Source: Bacillota bacterium (lineage in GTDB: Bacteria; Bacillota; Clostridia; Christensenellales; Aristaeellaceae). Taken from it: a DNA stretch of 64,000 nucleotides. Both the position numbers and the translations under genes were made by a program. The notes beneath the pieces are model-generated. The model saw only the letters and a program-made list of their open reading frames with translations. It was not told where the DNA came from and did not search any database. Where the stretch lies: the NCBI GenBank assembly GCA_023392515.1, contig JAEVYX010000042.1:1-64000 (forward strand), read 5' to 3'. Shown piece after piece: positions 25,530 through 33,768 of this stretch. Position 1 is the stretch's first letter. The number at the start of each line of letters is the position of its first letter.

Positions 25530-28500
25530 ATGTATCAAAAAGTATCAACCGACCTGAACTTCGCCTCCCGTGAAAAGGAAATCGCGTCTTTTTGGGAGGA
25601 CAACGATGTTGTAAGGAAAAGCTTCCATCATAGGGACGGGGCGGAGCAATTCACCTTCTTTGACGGGCCGCCTACAGCCAATGGTCGGCCGCATATCGGT
25701 CATATTCTGACGAGGGTTATTAAGGATATCATTCCCCGTTACCAGACCATGAAGGGAAAGTCCGTTCTTCGCAAAGCCGGCTGGGATACCCATGGCCTGC
25801 CTGTGGAGCTGGAAGTGGAAAAGCTGCTGGGGCTGGACGGAAAGCCGCAAATCGAGAAGTACGGCATCGAGCCCTTTATTGCCGCCTGCAAAAAAAGCGT
25901 GTGGAAATACCTGCATGAGTGGGAAGAGATGTCCCGCCGGGTGGCATTCTGGGCGGATATGGAGCATCCCTATATCACCTATGAGGATAATTATATCGAG
26001 TCCGTTTGGTGGAGCCTTAAGGAAATTGCAAATAAGGATTTGCTATACCGCGGCCATAAGGTTGTGCCTTATTGCCCCCGCTGCGGCACGGCACTGTCCA
26101 GCCATGAAGTAGCCCAGGGCTACAAGGAAGTCAGCGATCTGAGCGCCTTCGTACGCTTTTCAGTCAAGGGAGAAAAGAACACCTACCTATTGGCCTGGAC
26201 CACTACCCCCTGGACGCTGCCCAGCAATGTGGCCTTGTGCGTCAACGCCCATGAGGAATACTGCCGCTTTACTCTGGGCGAATACACGTATATTATGGCC
26301 AAGGCGCTGATTCCCTCCGTTTTTTGTGAGGAGGATGCGCAAAGCGCCGCTATTTTGGAAACCTTCCCTGGCGAAAAGCTTCAGGGGATGGCATATGAGC
26401 CCCTCTACAATTATGCCGCACCAAAGGAAAAAGCCTGGTATGTGGTGTGCGACGATTACGTAACCCTCACCGACGGAACGGGCATCGTGCATATCGCCCC
26501 GGCCTTTGGTGAGGACGATGCCCGGGTGGGCAGGACAAACGGCCTTCCCTTTGTGCAGTTGGTGGATACCCAGGGTAAATTCGTCTCCGGCACTCCCTGG
26601 GAGAGTGTTTTTGTCAAGCAGGCAGATCCGCTGATCTTAAAAGACCTGAAGGAGCGCGGGTTGCTTTTGAAAACTGCGCCCTATACCCACAACTACCCCT
26701 TCTGCTGGCGCTGTGATACGCCTCTATTGTACTATGCCCGGGCTACCTGGTTTATTCGCATGACCGCCGTACGGGATGATCTGGTCAAAAACAACCGGAG
26801 TGTCAACTGGCTGCCCGACAACATCAAGGAAGGGCGCATGGGTAACTTCCTGGAAAATGTCATCGACTGGGGCCTTTCCCGGGAGCGGTATTGGGGTACG
26901 CCTCTGCCTATCTGGCTTTGCGAGGACGGCCATATGCATGTGATCGGTTCCAAACAGGAATTAAGGGAAATGTCTGTTGCTCCCTTGGGGGATATCGAAC
27001 TCCACCGCCCCTTCATCGATCAGGTAGTGATCCGCTGCCCCCATTGCGGCAAGGAAATGCACCGGGTGAAAGAGGTCATTGACTGCTGGTACGATTCCGG
27101 GTCCATGCCCTTTGCACAATGGCACTATCCCTTTGAAAACAAAGATCAGTTTGAGAAAAACTTCCCCGCCAATTTCATCTCCGAAGCGGTGGACCAAACA
27201 CGCGGCTGGTTCTATACGCTGCTGGCAATCGGCACGCTTTTGTTTAACAAAGCACCCTTTGAAAACTGCGTCGTTATGGGCCACGTACAGGACAAGGACG
27301 GGCAGAAAATGTCCAAACACAAGGGGAATGTGGTAGACCCCTGGACTGTTTTGGATAATCAGGGCGCGGATGCTGTTCGCTGGTATTTTTACACGGCAGG
27401 GGCGCCCTGGCTGCCAAGCCGGTTTTACAGCGAAGCCGTGTCCGAATGCCAGCGCAAGTTCATGGGCACGCTGCAAAACACCTATGCGTTTTTCGTGCTC
27501 TATGCCAATATCGATCAATTCAATCCCAAGGAACATCCCCTCCAAAAGGCAGAACTGTCCCTGATGGACAAATGGGTGCTAAGCCGCTTGAACAGCCTCA
27601 TCCGCTTGGTGGACGGGGAGCTTTCACAATACCATATCACCGAGTCCGCAAGGGCCATTGAGGACTTCGTGGATGAACTCAGCAACTGGTATGTCCGGCG
27701 TGGCCGGGAACGGTTCTGGGGCAAAGGAATGGCCGGTGATAAGGAAGCGGCATTCATCACCCTGTACACCGTATTGGAAACCTTATCCCGCCTCATCGCG
27801 CCTTTCGTTCCCTTTATGGCGGAAGGGCTGTACCAAAACCTGGTGCGCTCCGTGGACCCCGATGCGCTTTTGAGCGTGCATCTGTGCGATTTCCCGGCCT
27901 ATGATGAAGCCTGCATCGATCCTGATATGGAGCGGCAGATGGCCGCACTCCTGGAAGTGGTGCAGCTGGGCCGTGCCTGCCGCAATGCCGCCTCCATGAA
28001 GGTGCGCCAGCCGGCAAAGGCGTTGTATGTGAAGGGGGCAGCTTTCTCCCAGGATTATATGACACTCACCGAGGATGAACTGAACGTGAAAGACGTCATC
28101 TTCACCGAAGATGCCCGGGCTTTCACCAGCTATAAGCTTAAGCCGCAGTTGCGCACATTGGGCCCCCGCTACGGAAAACTCCTGGGCAAAATCAGCCAGC
28201 ACCTTTCCGCACTGGATGGTAATGATGTGGTAGATGCCTTTGAAAAGGGAGAATCCATTTCCTTTGAGGTGGATGGGACAAACGTGGTGCTGGAAAAGGA
28301 CGATGTGCTGACCGAGCCTATGCAAAAGCCCGGCTTTATGGCCCTCACCGACCGGGGCGTTACGGTGGTACTGGATACCAACCTTACACCGGAGCTTATC
28401 GAGGAAGGCTTTGCCAGAGAAGTGGTAAGCAAACTGCAAACCATGCGCAAGGAAGCGGATTTCGATGTATCCGACCGCATTCATGTGACCTATCAGGCAA

Positions 28501-28658
28501 ACGAAAAGCTGTCCGCAGCCATCGAAAAAGGCCGGGAGATGATTATGCAGGGCGTGCTGGCTTTAAGCCTTGTGTCAGGCACAGCTTCACAGAAGGCCGT
28601 TTCCAAGGAGTGGGACATCAACGGCGAAACCGCCGTGCTGTCTGTCCGCCGGGCGTAA
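25530..28658 (+). CDS. ileS: Isoleucyl-tRNA synthetase
   Basis: The 1042-residue class I synthetase has the HIGH motif as HIGH in PTANGRPHIGHIL, the KMSKS motif as KMSKHKG, the editing CP1 domain (LAWTTTPWTLPSN, GTGIVHIAPAFGEDD) and an anticodon-binding C-terminal domain. The length and the RPHIGHILTRVIKD form resemble the eukaryote-like IleRS2 class, which is associated with mupirocin tolerance in other species; that link is inferential here. AAGGAGGGG precedes the ATG. Expression is T-box controlled. Confidence 0.97.
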   Translation: MYQKVSTDLNFASREKEIASFWEDNDVVRKSFHHRDGAEQFTFFDGPPTANGRPHIGHILTRVIKDIIPRYQTMKGKSVLRKAGWDTHGLPVELEVEKLLGLDGKPQIEKYGIEPFIAACKKSVWKYLHEWEEMSRRVAFWADMEHPYITYEDNYIESVWWSLKEIANKDLLYRGHKVVPYCPRCGTALSSHEVAQGYKEVSDLSAFVRFSVKGEKNTYLLAWTTTPWTLPSNVALCVNAHEEYCRFTLGEYTYIMAKALIPSVFCEEDAQSAAILETFPGEKLQGMAYEPLYNYAAPKEKAWYVVCDDYVTLTDGTGIVHIAPAFGEDDARVGRTNGLPFVQLVDTQGKFVSGTPWESVFVKQADPLILKDLKERGLLLKTAPYTHNYPFCWRCDTPLLYYARATWFIRMTAVRDDLVKNNRSVNWLPDNIKEGRMGNFLENVIDWGLSRERYWGTPLPIWLCEDGHMHVIGSKQELREMSVAPLGDIELHRPFIDQVVIRCPHCGKEMHRVKEVIDCWYDSGSMPFAQWHYPFENKDQFEKNFPANFISEAVDQTRGWFYTLLAIGTLLFNKAPFENCVVMGHVQDKDGQKMSKHKGNVVDPWTVLDNQGADAVRWYFYTAGAPWLPSRFYSEAVSECQRKFMGTLQNTYAFFVLYANIDQFNPKEHPLQKAELSLMDKWVLSRLNSLIRLVDGELSQYHITESARAIEDFVDELSNWYVRRGRERFWGKGMAGDKEAAFITLYTVLETLSRLIAPFVPFMAEGLYQNLVRSVDPDALLSVHLCDFPAYDEACIDPDMERQMAALLEVVQLGRACRNAASMKVRQPAKALYVKGAAFSQDYMTLTEDELNVKDVIFTEDARAFTSYKLKPQLRTLGPRYGKLLGKISQHLSALDGNDVVDAFEKGESISFEVDGTNVVLEKDDVLTEPMQKPGFMALTDRGVTVVLDTNLTPELIEEGFAREVVSKLQTMRKEADFDVSDRIHVTYQANEKLSAAIEKGREMIMQGVLALSLVSGTASQKAVSKEWDINGETAVLSVRRA

Positions 28659-28733
28659 CATCAATTTCAGCAGTGAAGGTCGGGGGCTGAGCCCTCCGGC
28701 ACCCCTGCTTAAGGGATTCACCCCTTTGAACAT

Positions 28734-28770
28734 ACGTCTGGGAGTAGAACTCCCAGACGTTCTTTCTTAT
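28734..28770 (+). terminator. Rho-independent terminator after ileS
   Basis: ACGTCTGGGAG (28734-28744), loop TAGAA, CTCCCAGACGT (28750-28760), then TCTTTCTTAT. Confidence 0.9.
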
Positions 28771-28873
28771 ATGCCTGTATTTCTCTTTCCGAAATCCTGT
28801 TCCCGTGGTATAATAAACCGCCTGTCCCATCAAAATGGGCATGGGAAGACCTTTTTCAAAAAGGAGTGCCCGG

Positions 28874-30181
28874 ATGAAAATTGTGCTGATTGGTTCACAA
28901 ATTCCCTTTCATCTTCCCGGCTTTCTGGCAGACGCGCTGTTTGCTCACCGGGTTCCCTGCACGCTTTACCTCTTGGAAAAGAACGAGGCCATGGCCGGGC
29001 TGATGGAGGCCTATGCCCAAACCCTCATCCGACACGGTGGATCCCCTGTGCAATTTAGGACATCTGCCGACCTCGACGAGGTTTTGCAGGATGCTGATGG
29101 GGTAATTTTTGCCGGTGAAGTACAGGCAGCCTCCCGGTTTCAAATGGACCGTTCCTACCTTAAAGGGGAGGAAGAAACCCCAAGCCCCTTAATGGATCAG
29201 GCCAGGGTTTCCGGGGGAATCGGCGGGCTTTTGCATACGCTCCGCACAGGCGAAGCGGTTTACATACTGGGCGAGAAGATGAAATCCCTATGCCCCAAGG
29301 CATTCATTATCAACCTGTCTTTGCCGCTGGGGCGTATGACGCTTCTACTGCATCAGATGGGTTTCCGGGTTCTGGGGATGGGGTACAGCGCCCTTCGCGG
29401 CCCACAGGGTGCAAATCATCTGGACAATTTGCTTTCCCTTAAAAAAGAGTCCATTCAGTTTGAAGCGGCCGGGCTGAATCAGTTCAGTTGGCTGTGCTCC
29501 TTGCGCCACAGACTTACGGGGGAGGATCTTCTCGGCCGGGCAAAGCTGCAGATTTTGGAAGGCCGCTGGGGCACATTATGTACCCGTTTGACGGATTGGT
29601 ATGATGCTGTTCCTTTGGGAGATGTGCAAAATCATGCCCAGTTTCTGTCGGCACAAGAAGCGTATACGCCGCCTGAAAACCCCGCATTGTCGGAGGATGT
29701 ACCCACTCGCAAAGCGCGTATCCTGCACATGAATACGGTGGCGCAAAAAGGGCTCAAATCCCAGGAGGGGAACGAGGCCCAATTGGCCCTGCTGAAGACA
29801 ACCTCTCCGGACCGGCCTATCCAGTGTCTACTGGCGCTGCTCAGCGGAACTTCTCTTTCGCTGAACGCTGTAACGCAAATCAATCAGGGCATTCTGCCCC
29901 AATTGCCCATGGGCTGTGCCGTAGAGGCGCCTCTCACCATCAATCAAGGGAAGGTTTCCGCCATCACGCCCATCACCCTTCCCATTGGTGCCGCAGGCTT
30001 GTGCCGGGAACTGGCGCAAACCGATATCCTGGCAGCCCAGGCTTCCACGGGCGACAGGGAAGCGCTGCGCAGTTGCGTGGAGATCGACCCAGCCCTTTCG
30101 GGACTTGATCGGTTATACTGCCTGGAAGTGGTACATCAGCTCATCGATAGGCAATTGGATATACTGCCCAGGTTCGCCTGA
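28874..30181 (+). CDS. GH4-like protein with degenerate metal site
   Basis: A 435-residue protein resembling family 4 glycosidases (NAD- and Mn-dependent alpha/beta-glycosidases). Similarity lies in the N-terminal Rossmann start (MKIVLIGSQIPFHL), the AGLNQFSW block and the C-terminal PMGCAVEAPLTINQGK, which mirrors the 'xxxVExPxxxxxxG' end motif. Key residues are missing. The metal-binding Cys expected near residue 169 is replaced (LGMGYS), the metal-binding His of 'GxNHxxW' is Gln203, and the NAD loop is weak. It is probably inactive as a classical GH4 or uses altered chemistry. AAGGAG precedes the ATG. It heads a tight operon with RNA-modification genes. Confidence 0.7.
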   Translation: MKIVLIGSQIPFHLPGFLADALFAHRVPCTLYLLEKNEAMAGLMEAYAQTLIRHGGSPVQFRTSADLDEVLQDADGVIFAGEVQAASRFQMDRSYLKGEEETPSPLMDQARVSGGIGGLLHTLRTGEAVYILGEKMKSLCPKAFIINLSLPLGRMTLLLHQMGFRVLGMGYSALRGPQGANHLDNLLSLKKESIQFEAAGLNQFSWLCSLRHRLTGEDLLGRAKLQILEGRWGTLCTRLTDWYDAVPLGDVQNHAQFLSAQEAYTPPENPALSEDVPTRKARILHMNTVAQKGLKSQEGNEAQLALLKTTSPDRPIQCLLALLSGTSLSLNAVTQINQGILPQLPMGCAVEAPLTINQGKVSAITPITLPIGAAGLCRELAQTDILAAQASTGDREALRSCVEIDPALSGLDRLYCLEVVHQLIDRQLDILPRFA

Positions 30182-30202
30182 GGAACGGAAGGAGAAAGCC
30201 GC

Positions 30203-31075
30203 ATGTTTCTTGCCGATACCTGGTCGGAGTATCAGGTGCTGGATACGGGGAATGGGGAAAAACTGGAGCGCTGGGGGAATGTGATCCTTCGCCGGCCTGA
30301 TCCCCAGGTGATTTGGCCTGCAGCAACGCCTAACGTATGGAAAACAGCCCAAGCCCATTACCACCGCAGCGAAAAGGGCGGCGGCGAATGGGAGTTTTTT
30401 GGGAGAATTCCTGAGCGCTGGGTTATCGCCCATGGTACGCTGCACTTTTATGTGCGCCCTACAGGCTTTAAGCATACGGGGCTTTTCCCTGAACAGGCGG
30501 CCAACTGGGTTTGGATGGCGGATCTGTGCCGCCGCCGGGCGGAAAAAGGGCAAACGCCCAGGGTTTTGAACCTCTTTGGCTATACCGGTGGGGCTACCTT
30601 GGCCTGCGCCCAGGCAGGCGCACAAGTGACACACGTGGATGCCGCAAAGGGAATGGTGAATTGGGCCAAGGAAAACCGGGAGCTATCCCGGCTGCCGGAA
30701 AACAGCTGCCGCTGGATTGTGGAGGATGCCCTCCGTTTTGTCCAGCGAGAAATCCGCCGGGGCAATACCTATGACGCAGTCGTAATGGATCCGCCCAGCT
30801 ATGGGCGCGGCCCCAACGGTGAGGTGTGGAAGCTGGAGGATGAACTGTATGGGCTTTGTGATACCTGCGCTCAGGTGCTTAGCGATACGCCTTTGTTTTA
30901 CCTGCTCAACAGCTATACCACCGGCTTTCAGGCCAGCGTGCTGGATAACATACTGCGCCTGTGCTTAAAAGGAAGGTTTGGCGGCTCTCTCAAGGCTGAC
31001 GAACTGTGTCTGCCGGTCCAGTCCGGGGGTATTCTGCCCTGCGGTGCCAGCGGGCGGTGGGAAAGCCATGTGTGA
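30203..31075 (+). CDS. SAM-dependent RNA methyltransferase (RlmI/COG1092-like)
   Basis: A 290-residue class I methyltransferase. Motif I is VLNLFGYTGGATLACAQAG, motif II THVDAAKGMVNWAKEN, and motif IV is DPPSYGRG, which resembles the rRNA cytosine-C5 methyltransferase RlmI group (DPP-type). The N-terminal PUA domain of RlmI is not evident; a short strand-rich segment is there instead. It is 22 bases after the GH4-like gene and overlaps the pseudouridine synthase by eight bases. A large-subunit rRNA target is a family-based inference. Confidence 0.85.
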   Translation: MFLADTWSEYQVLDTGNGEKLERWGNVILRRPDPQVIWPAATPNVWKTAQAHYHRSEKGGGEWEFFGRIPERWVIAHGTLHFYVRPTGFKHTGLFPEQAANWVWMADLCRRRAEKGQTPRVLNLFGYTGGATLACAQAGAQVTHVDAAKGMVNWAKENRELSRLPENSCRWIVEDALRFVQREIRRGNTYDAVVMDPPSYGRGPNGEVWKLEDELYGLCDTCAQVLSDTPLFYLLNSYTTGFQASVLDNILRLCLKGRFGGSLKADELCLPVQSGGILPCGASGRWESHV

Positions 31076-31769
31076 AGTCGTTTATGAGGACAATCATCTT
31101 CTGGTGGTGGTGAAGCCTCCCAACCTGCTCACGCAGGCAGATCATACGGGGGATGCGGACTTGCTTACCAGGATGAAAAGCTATATTAAAGAAAAATATC
31201 AAAAGCCGGGGGATGTTTACTTAGGCCTTGTCCACCGGATGGACCGGCCTGTGGGCGGGCTGATATGTTTGGCTCGTACCAGCAAGGCGGCAGCCCGGCT
31301 GTCTGCACAGGTATCCACCCATGCCATGGGCCGGGAATATCTGGCGGTGGTGGAGGGCAGCCTTCCCGAGAGCGGTACGCTGACAGACTGGCTTTTAAAG
31401 GAAATGCAAGCAAACAAGGTGACTGTCGTCCCGGAAGGAACGCCGGGGGCGCAAAAGGCGGTGCTGCAATACACATGTCTGGCTCGGCGTGAAGGGTTCT
31501 CCTTATGCCATATCCGGCTTCAAACGGGCCGCAGCCATCAAATACGTGTGCAGTTTTGCAACGCCGGAAATCCCCTGTGGGGCGATAACCGCTATGGGCA
31601 AGGCCGGCCCGGCCAGCAAATCGCATTGTGGGGCGCGAAGCTGACCCTTGTCCATCCAACCCTGGGGCAGGAAATGGTGTTTTACAGCCTGCCAAAGGGA
31701 GAGCCATGGACGCACTATCAACGGGAAATCGCTGTGTTTCCCGAAACCAAAGGAGCATTTGATGAATAA
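31068..31769 (+). CDS. RluA-family pseudouridine synthase
   Basis: The 233-residue enzyme isomerises uridine in rRNA or tRNA. The catalytic Asp lies in LVHRMDRPVGGLICLART (HRMDxxxxG motif), and the family ends with LQTGRSHQIRVQF and GDNRYG. It lacks an S4 domain. The ATG at 31068 lies inside the end of the methyltransferase gene (8-base overlap), and its own end overlaps tgt by 8 bases, so the three RNA-modifying enzymes are translationally linked. The target uridine is unknown. Confidence 0.93.
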   Translation: MCEVVYEDNHLLVVVKPPNLLTQADHTGDADLLTRMKSYIKEKYQKPGDVYLGLVHRMDRPVGGLICLARTSKAAARLSAQVSTHAMGREYLAVVEGSLPESGTLTDWLLKEMQANKVTVVPEGTPGAQKAVLQYTCLARREGFSLCHIRLQTGRSHQIRVQFCNAGNPLWGDNRYGQGRPGQQIALWGAKLTLVHPTLGQEMVFYSLPKGEPWTHYQREIAVFPETKGAFDE

Positions 31770-32901
31770 GCCCTGCCGCTTTGAACTTATCAAAACCTGC
31801 CGCCAGTCCGGGGCCCGGCTGGGAATTTTGCATACCCCTCATGGAGATATCCAGACCCCCATTTATATGCCGGTGGGAACTGCCGCAACCGTAAAAGCAG
31901 TTCCGCCCAGGGACCTGAAGGACATCAGGACACAGATTTTACTTTGCAATACCTATCATCTGCATTTGCGGCCAGGTGAAGACTTGGTGAAAGAAGCGGG
32001 AGGGCTGCACCGGTTCATGGGCTGGGATGGGCCTATCCTCACCGACAGCGGCGGGTTTCAGGTGTTTTCTCTGGCGGGCATCCGCAAAATCAAGGAGGAA
32101 GGCGTTACCTTCCAAAGCCATATTGACGGGAGCCGGCATTTTATCTCACCCGAGGTATCCATGGCAATCCAGGAAGCTTTGGGGTCAGATATCGCCATGG
32201 CCTTTGATGTGTGTTCTCCTTATCCTTGCACATATGAAACGGCCAAGGAAAACATGGACCGCACTCACCGCTGGGCCAAGCGCTGCCAAGCCTCCCATAC
32301 CCGGGAGGATCAGGCGTTGTTTGGCATTGTGCAGGGCGCGTTTTATGCAGACCTTCGTAAGGAAAGCGCCAAGGTGCTGGCAGATATGGACTTCCCCGGC
32401 TATGGTATCGGCGGGCTGTCGGTGGGTGAACCCAAGCCTATTATGTATGACATGCTGGAGGAATTGATCCCCTTCATGCCCAAGGACAAGCCCCGGTATT
32501 TGATGGGGGTGGGAAGCGCCGATTGCCTGATCGAAGGCGTATTGAGGGGCGTGGATATGTTTGATTGCGTGCTGGCTACCCGCGTTGCACGAAATGGCAC
32601 GGCGCTGACGAGCAAAGGCCGCCTGGTGGTGCGCAACGCAACCTATGCCAGGGATTTCCGGCCCCTAGATGAGGAATGCGATTGCTACGCCTGCAAAAAC
32701 TTTTCCAGGGCCTACATCCGCCATTTATTCAAAGCCCAGGAGATATTGGGGGCACAACTGACTTCCATTCATAATCTGCAATTCCTGATAAGGCTGATGG
32801 AACAGATACGCCAGGCTATTTTGGAGGATAGACTGCTGGATTTCCGCCGTGAATTCTATGCTGCCTACGGCGAGGAGAAACCCGGCGACCAGGGAAATTA
32901 A
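31762..32901 (+). CDS. tgt: Queuine tRNA-ribosyltransferase
   Basis: The 379-residue TGT swaps guanine 34 for preQ1 in tRNAs with GUN anticodons. It has the DSGGFQVFSL block with the catalytic-site Asp, GGLSVGEP, the nucleophile region DCVLATRVARNGTA and the C-terminal zinc site (CDCYACKNFSRAYIRH). The ATG at 31762 overlaps the pseudouridine synthase stop. It ends the GH4-like to tgt operon, followed by a strong terminator. queA, a frequent neighbour, is not present in the window. Confidence 0.98.
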   Translation: MNKPCRFELIKTCRQSGARLGILHTPHGDIQTPIYMPVGTAATVKAVPPRDLKDIRTQILLCNTYHLHLRPGEDLVKEAGGLHRFMGWDGPILTDSGGFQVFSLAGIRKIKEEGVTFQSHIDGSRHFISPEVSMAIQEALGSDIAMAFDVCSPYPCTYETAKENMDRTHRWAKRCQASHTREDQALFGIVQGAFYADLRKESAKVLADMDFPGYGIGGLSVGEPKPIMYDMLEELIPFMPKDKPRYLMGVGSADCLIEGVLRGVDMFDCVLATRVARNGTALTSKGRLVVRNATYARDFRPLDEECDCYACKNFSRAYIRHLFKAQEILGAQLTSIHNLQFLIRLMEQIRQAILEDRLLDFRREFYAAYGEEKPGDQGN

Positions 32902-32920
32902 ACATTGTATAAGAGAAAAA

Positions 32921-32957
32921 GCAACCGGTCCATGCAATCAGACCGGTTGCCTTTTTA
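32921..32957. terminator. Bidirectional terminator after tgt
   Basis: GCAACCGGTC (32921-32930) pairs with GACCGGTTGC (32941-32950) and is followed by CTTTTTAC. The reverse strand has GCTTTTTCTC, serving the convergent small membrane gene. Confidence 0.92.
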
Positions 32958-32990
32958 CTATATGCGCCCTTTGCATCAAGGATCATCATG

Positions 32991-33365
32991 CTAACTGTTT
33001 TGCCTCAGCTTGTCCAGCAGGGGAAAAACCGGCAGAGATAGGAGGCACCACAATGCGGCGTATGGCGGGCAGACTTGCCCTTGAATATTGAAGGGCATTC
33101 CGGAATAGTCCCATACCTGGTGGCGGCGGTTGCAAAGCCCCCCTGCCGCATATTCCAAGGCAGTGATCGCCGCCCCTCCCACCAGGGATTTTTGCCACAT
33201 GGGGCGCCCGACCATGCTGCGGCTCAAGCGGTTTAACAGGCATAACCCCGCCCCTCCCGCCGCGGCCATGGAAAGGGTTGTACGCCCGCGCCAGGCGATT
33301 TCCAGGAGGGGATAACCTGCGGCGCCTAATAAAAACAGCTTCAAATTCTTATGCTTTGGCTTCAT
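32991..33365 (-). CDS. Small membrane protein, CmpB-like (PF06541 type)
   Basis: A 124-residue protein with three to four hydrophobic segments. The segment VWDYSGMPFNIQGQVCPPYAALW matches the typical core of the 'putative ABC-transporter type IV / CmpB' family, whose function is unknown despite its name. AGGTGA precedes the ATG at 33365; the longer frame upstream is unlikely. It stands alone, convergent with tgt and divergent from the dipeptide transporter. Confidence 0.7.
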   Translation of the reverse strand: MKPKHKNLKLFLLGAAGYPLLEIAWRGRTTLSMAAAGGAGLCLLNRLSRSMVGRPMWQKSLVGGAAITALEYAAGGLCNRRHQVWDYSGMPFNIQGQVCPPYAALWCLLSLPVFPLLDKLRQNS

Positions 33366-33555
33366 TATATTCACCTCAGAATTAGCATGGCATATGAAAG
33401 CATGACTATGCATTGAGGAATGCGGGGAGCACAACTCAACTCGATTGATTCCGTGACTTGTTGTGCAGGCACGCGATAATTGAAATTCATATATAGCATT
33501 CAAATTGTATAAAGCCTACGAAAAATGCATGCGAATAGAATAAATTGTGCAAAAA

Positions 33556-33592
33556 CAACAAGGACACGAACCCTTGTTGATGCATTAATGCA
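33556..33592 (+). promoter_or_regulatory. Two inverted repeats upstream of the dipeptide-transporter promoter
   Basis: CAACAAGG (33556-33563) and CCTTGTTG (33572-33579) form a perfect 8-bp inverted repeat. Immediately after it is the 12-bp palindrome TGCATTAATGCA (33581-33592), which ends two bases before the -35 box. They look like regulator sites; the protein is unknown. Confidence 0.5.
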
Positions 33593-33594
33593 CC

Positions 33595-33623
33595 TTGTAA
33601 CGAATACATAAAAATGCTATACT
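33595..33623 (+). promoter_or_regulatory. Sigma-A-type promoter of the dipeptide transporter
   Basis: TTGTAA (33595-33600), 17 bases, TATACT (33618-33623). The transcript would have a leader of about 140 bases containing a terminator-like hairpin. Confidence 0.75.
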
Positions 33624-33702
33624 TTGTATAGCCCTTGGTATTGCGCACGGCCAGTTGCTTTGCACATGGTTCCTGGGGGAAAACGGATTTGATGGCAAAG
33701 AA

Positions 33703-33737
33703 GCCGCCCGCAGCCTTATCTGCGCGCGGCTTTTTTT
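33703..33737 (+). terminator. Leader terminator/attenuator before the dipeptide-binding gene
   Basis: GCCGCCCGCAG (33703-33713) pairs with CTGCGCGCGGC (33720-33730), one mismatch, followed by seven T residues. It sits between the promoter and the ribosome site of the binding-protein gene, so readthrough may be regulated. Confidence 0.7.
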
Positions 33738-33768
33738 CTATAGTAATAAATTGGAGGGGGACAAAATC

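Noticed and set aside
28669..28733. GC-rich stretch after ileS with a GGGGGCTGAGCCC hairpin, loosely like part of the 48.9-kb element
   Set aside because: The similarity is limited to short GC-rich runs; I could not align it convincingly, so it is not called a second copy.
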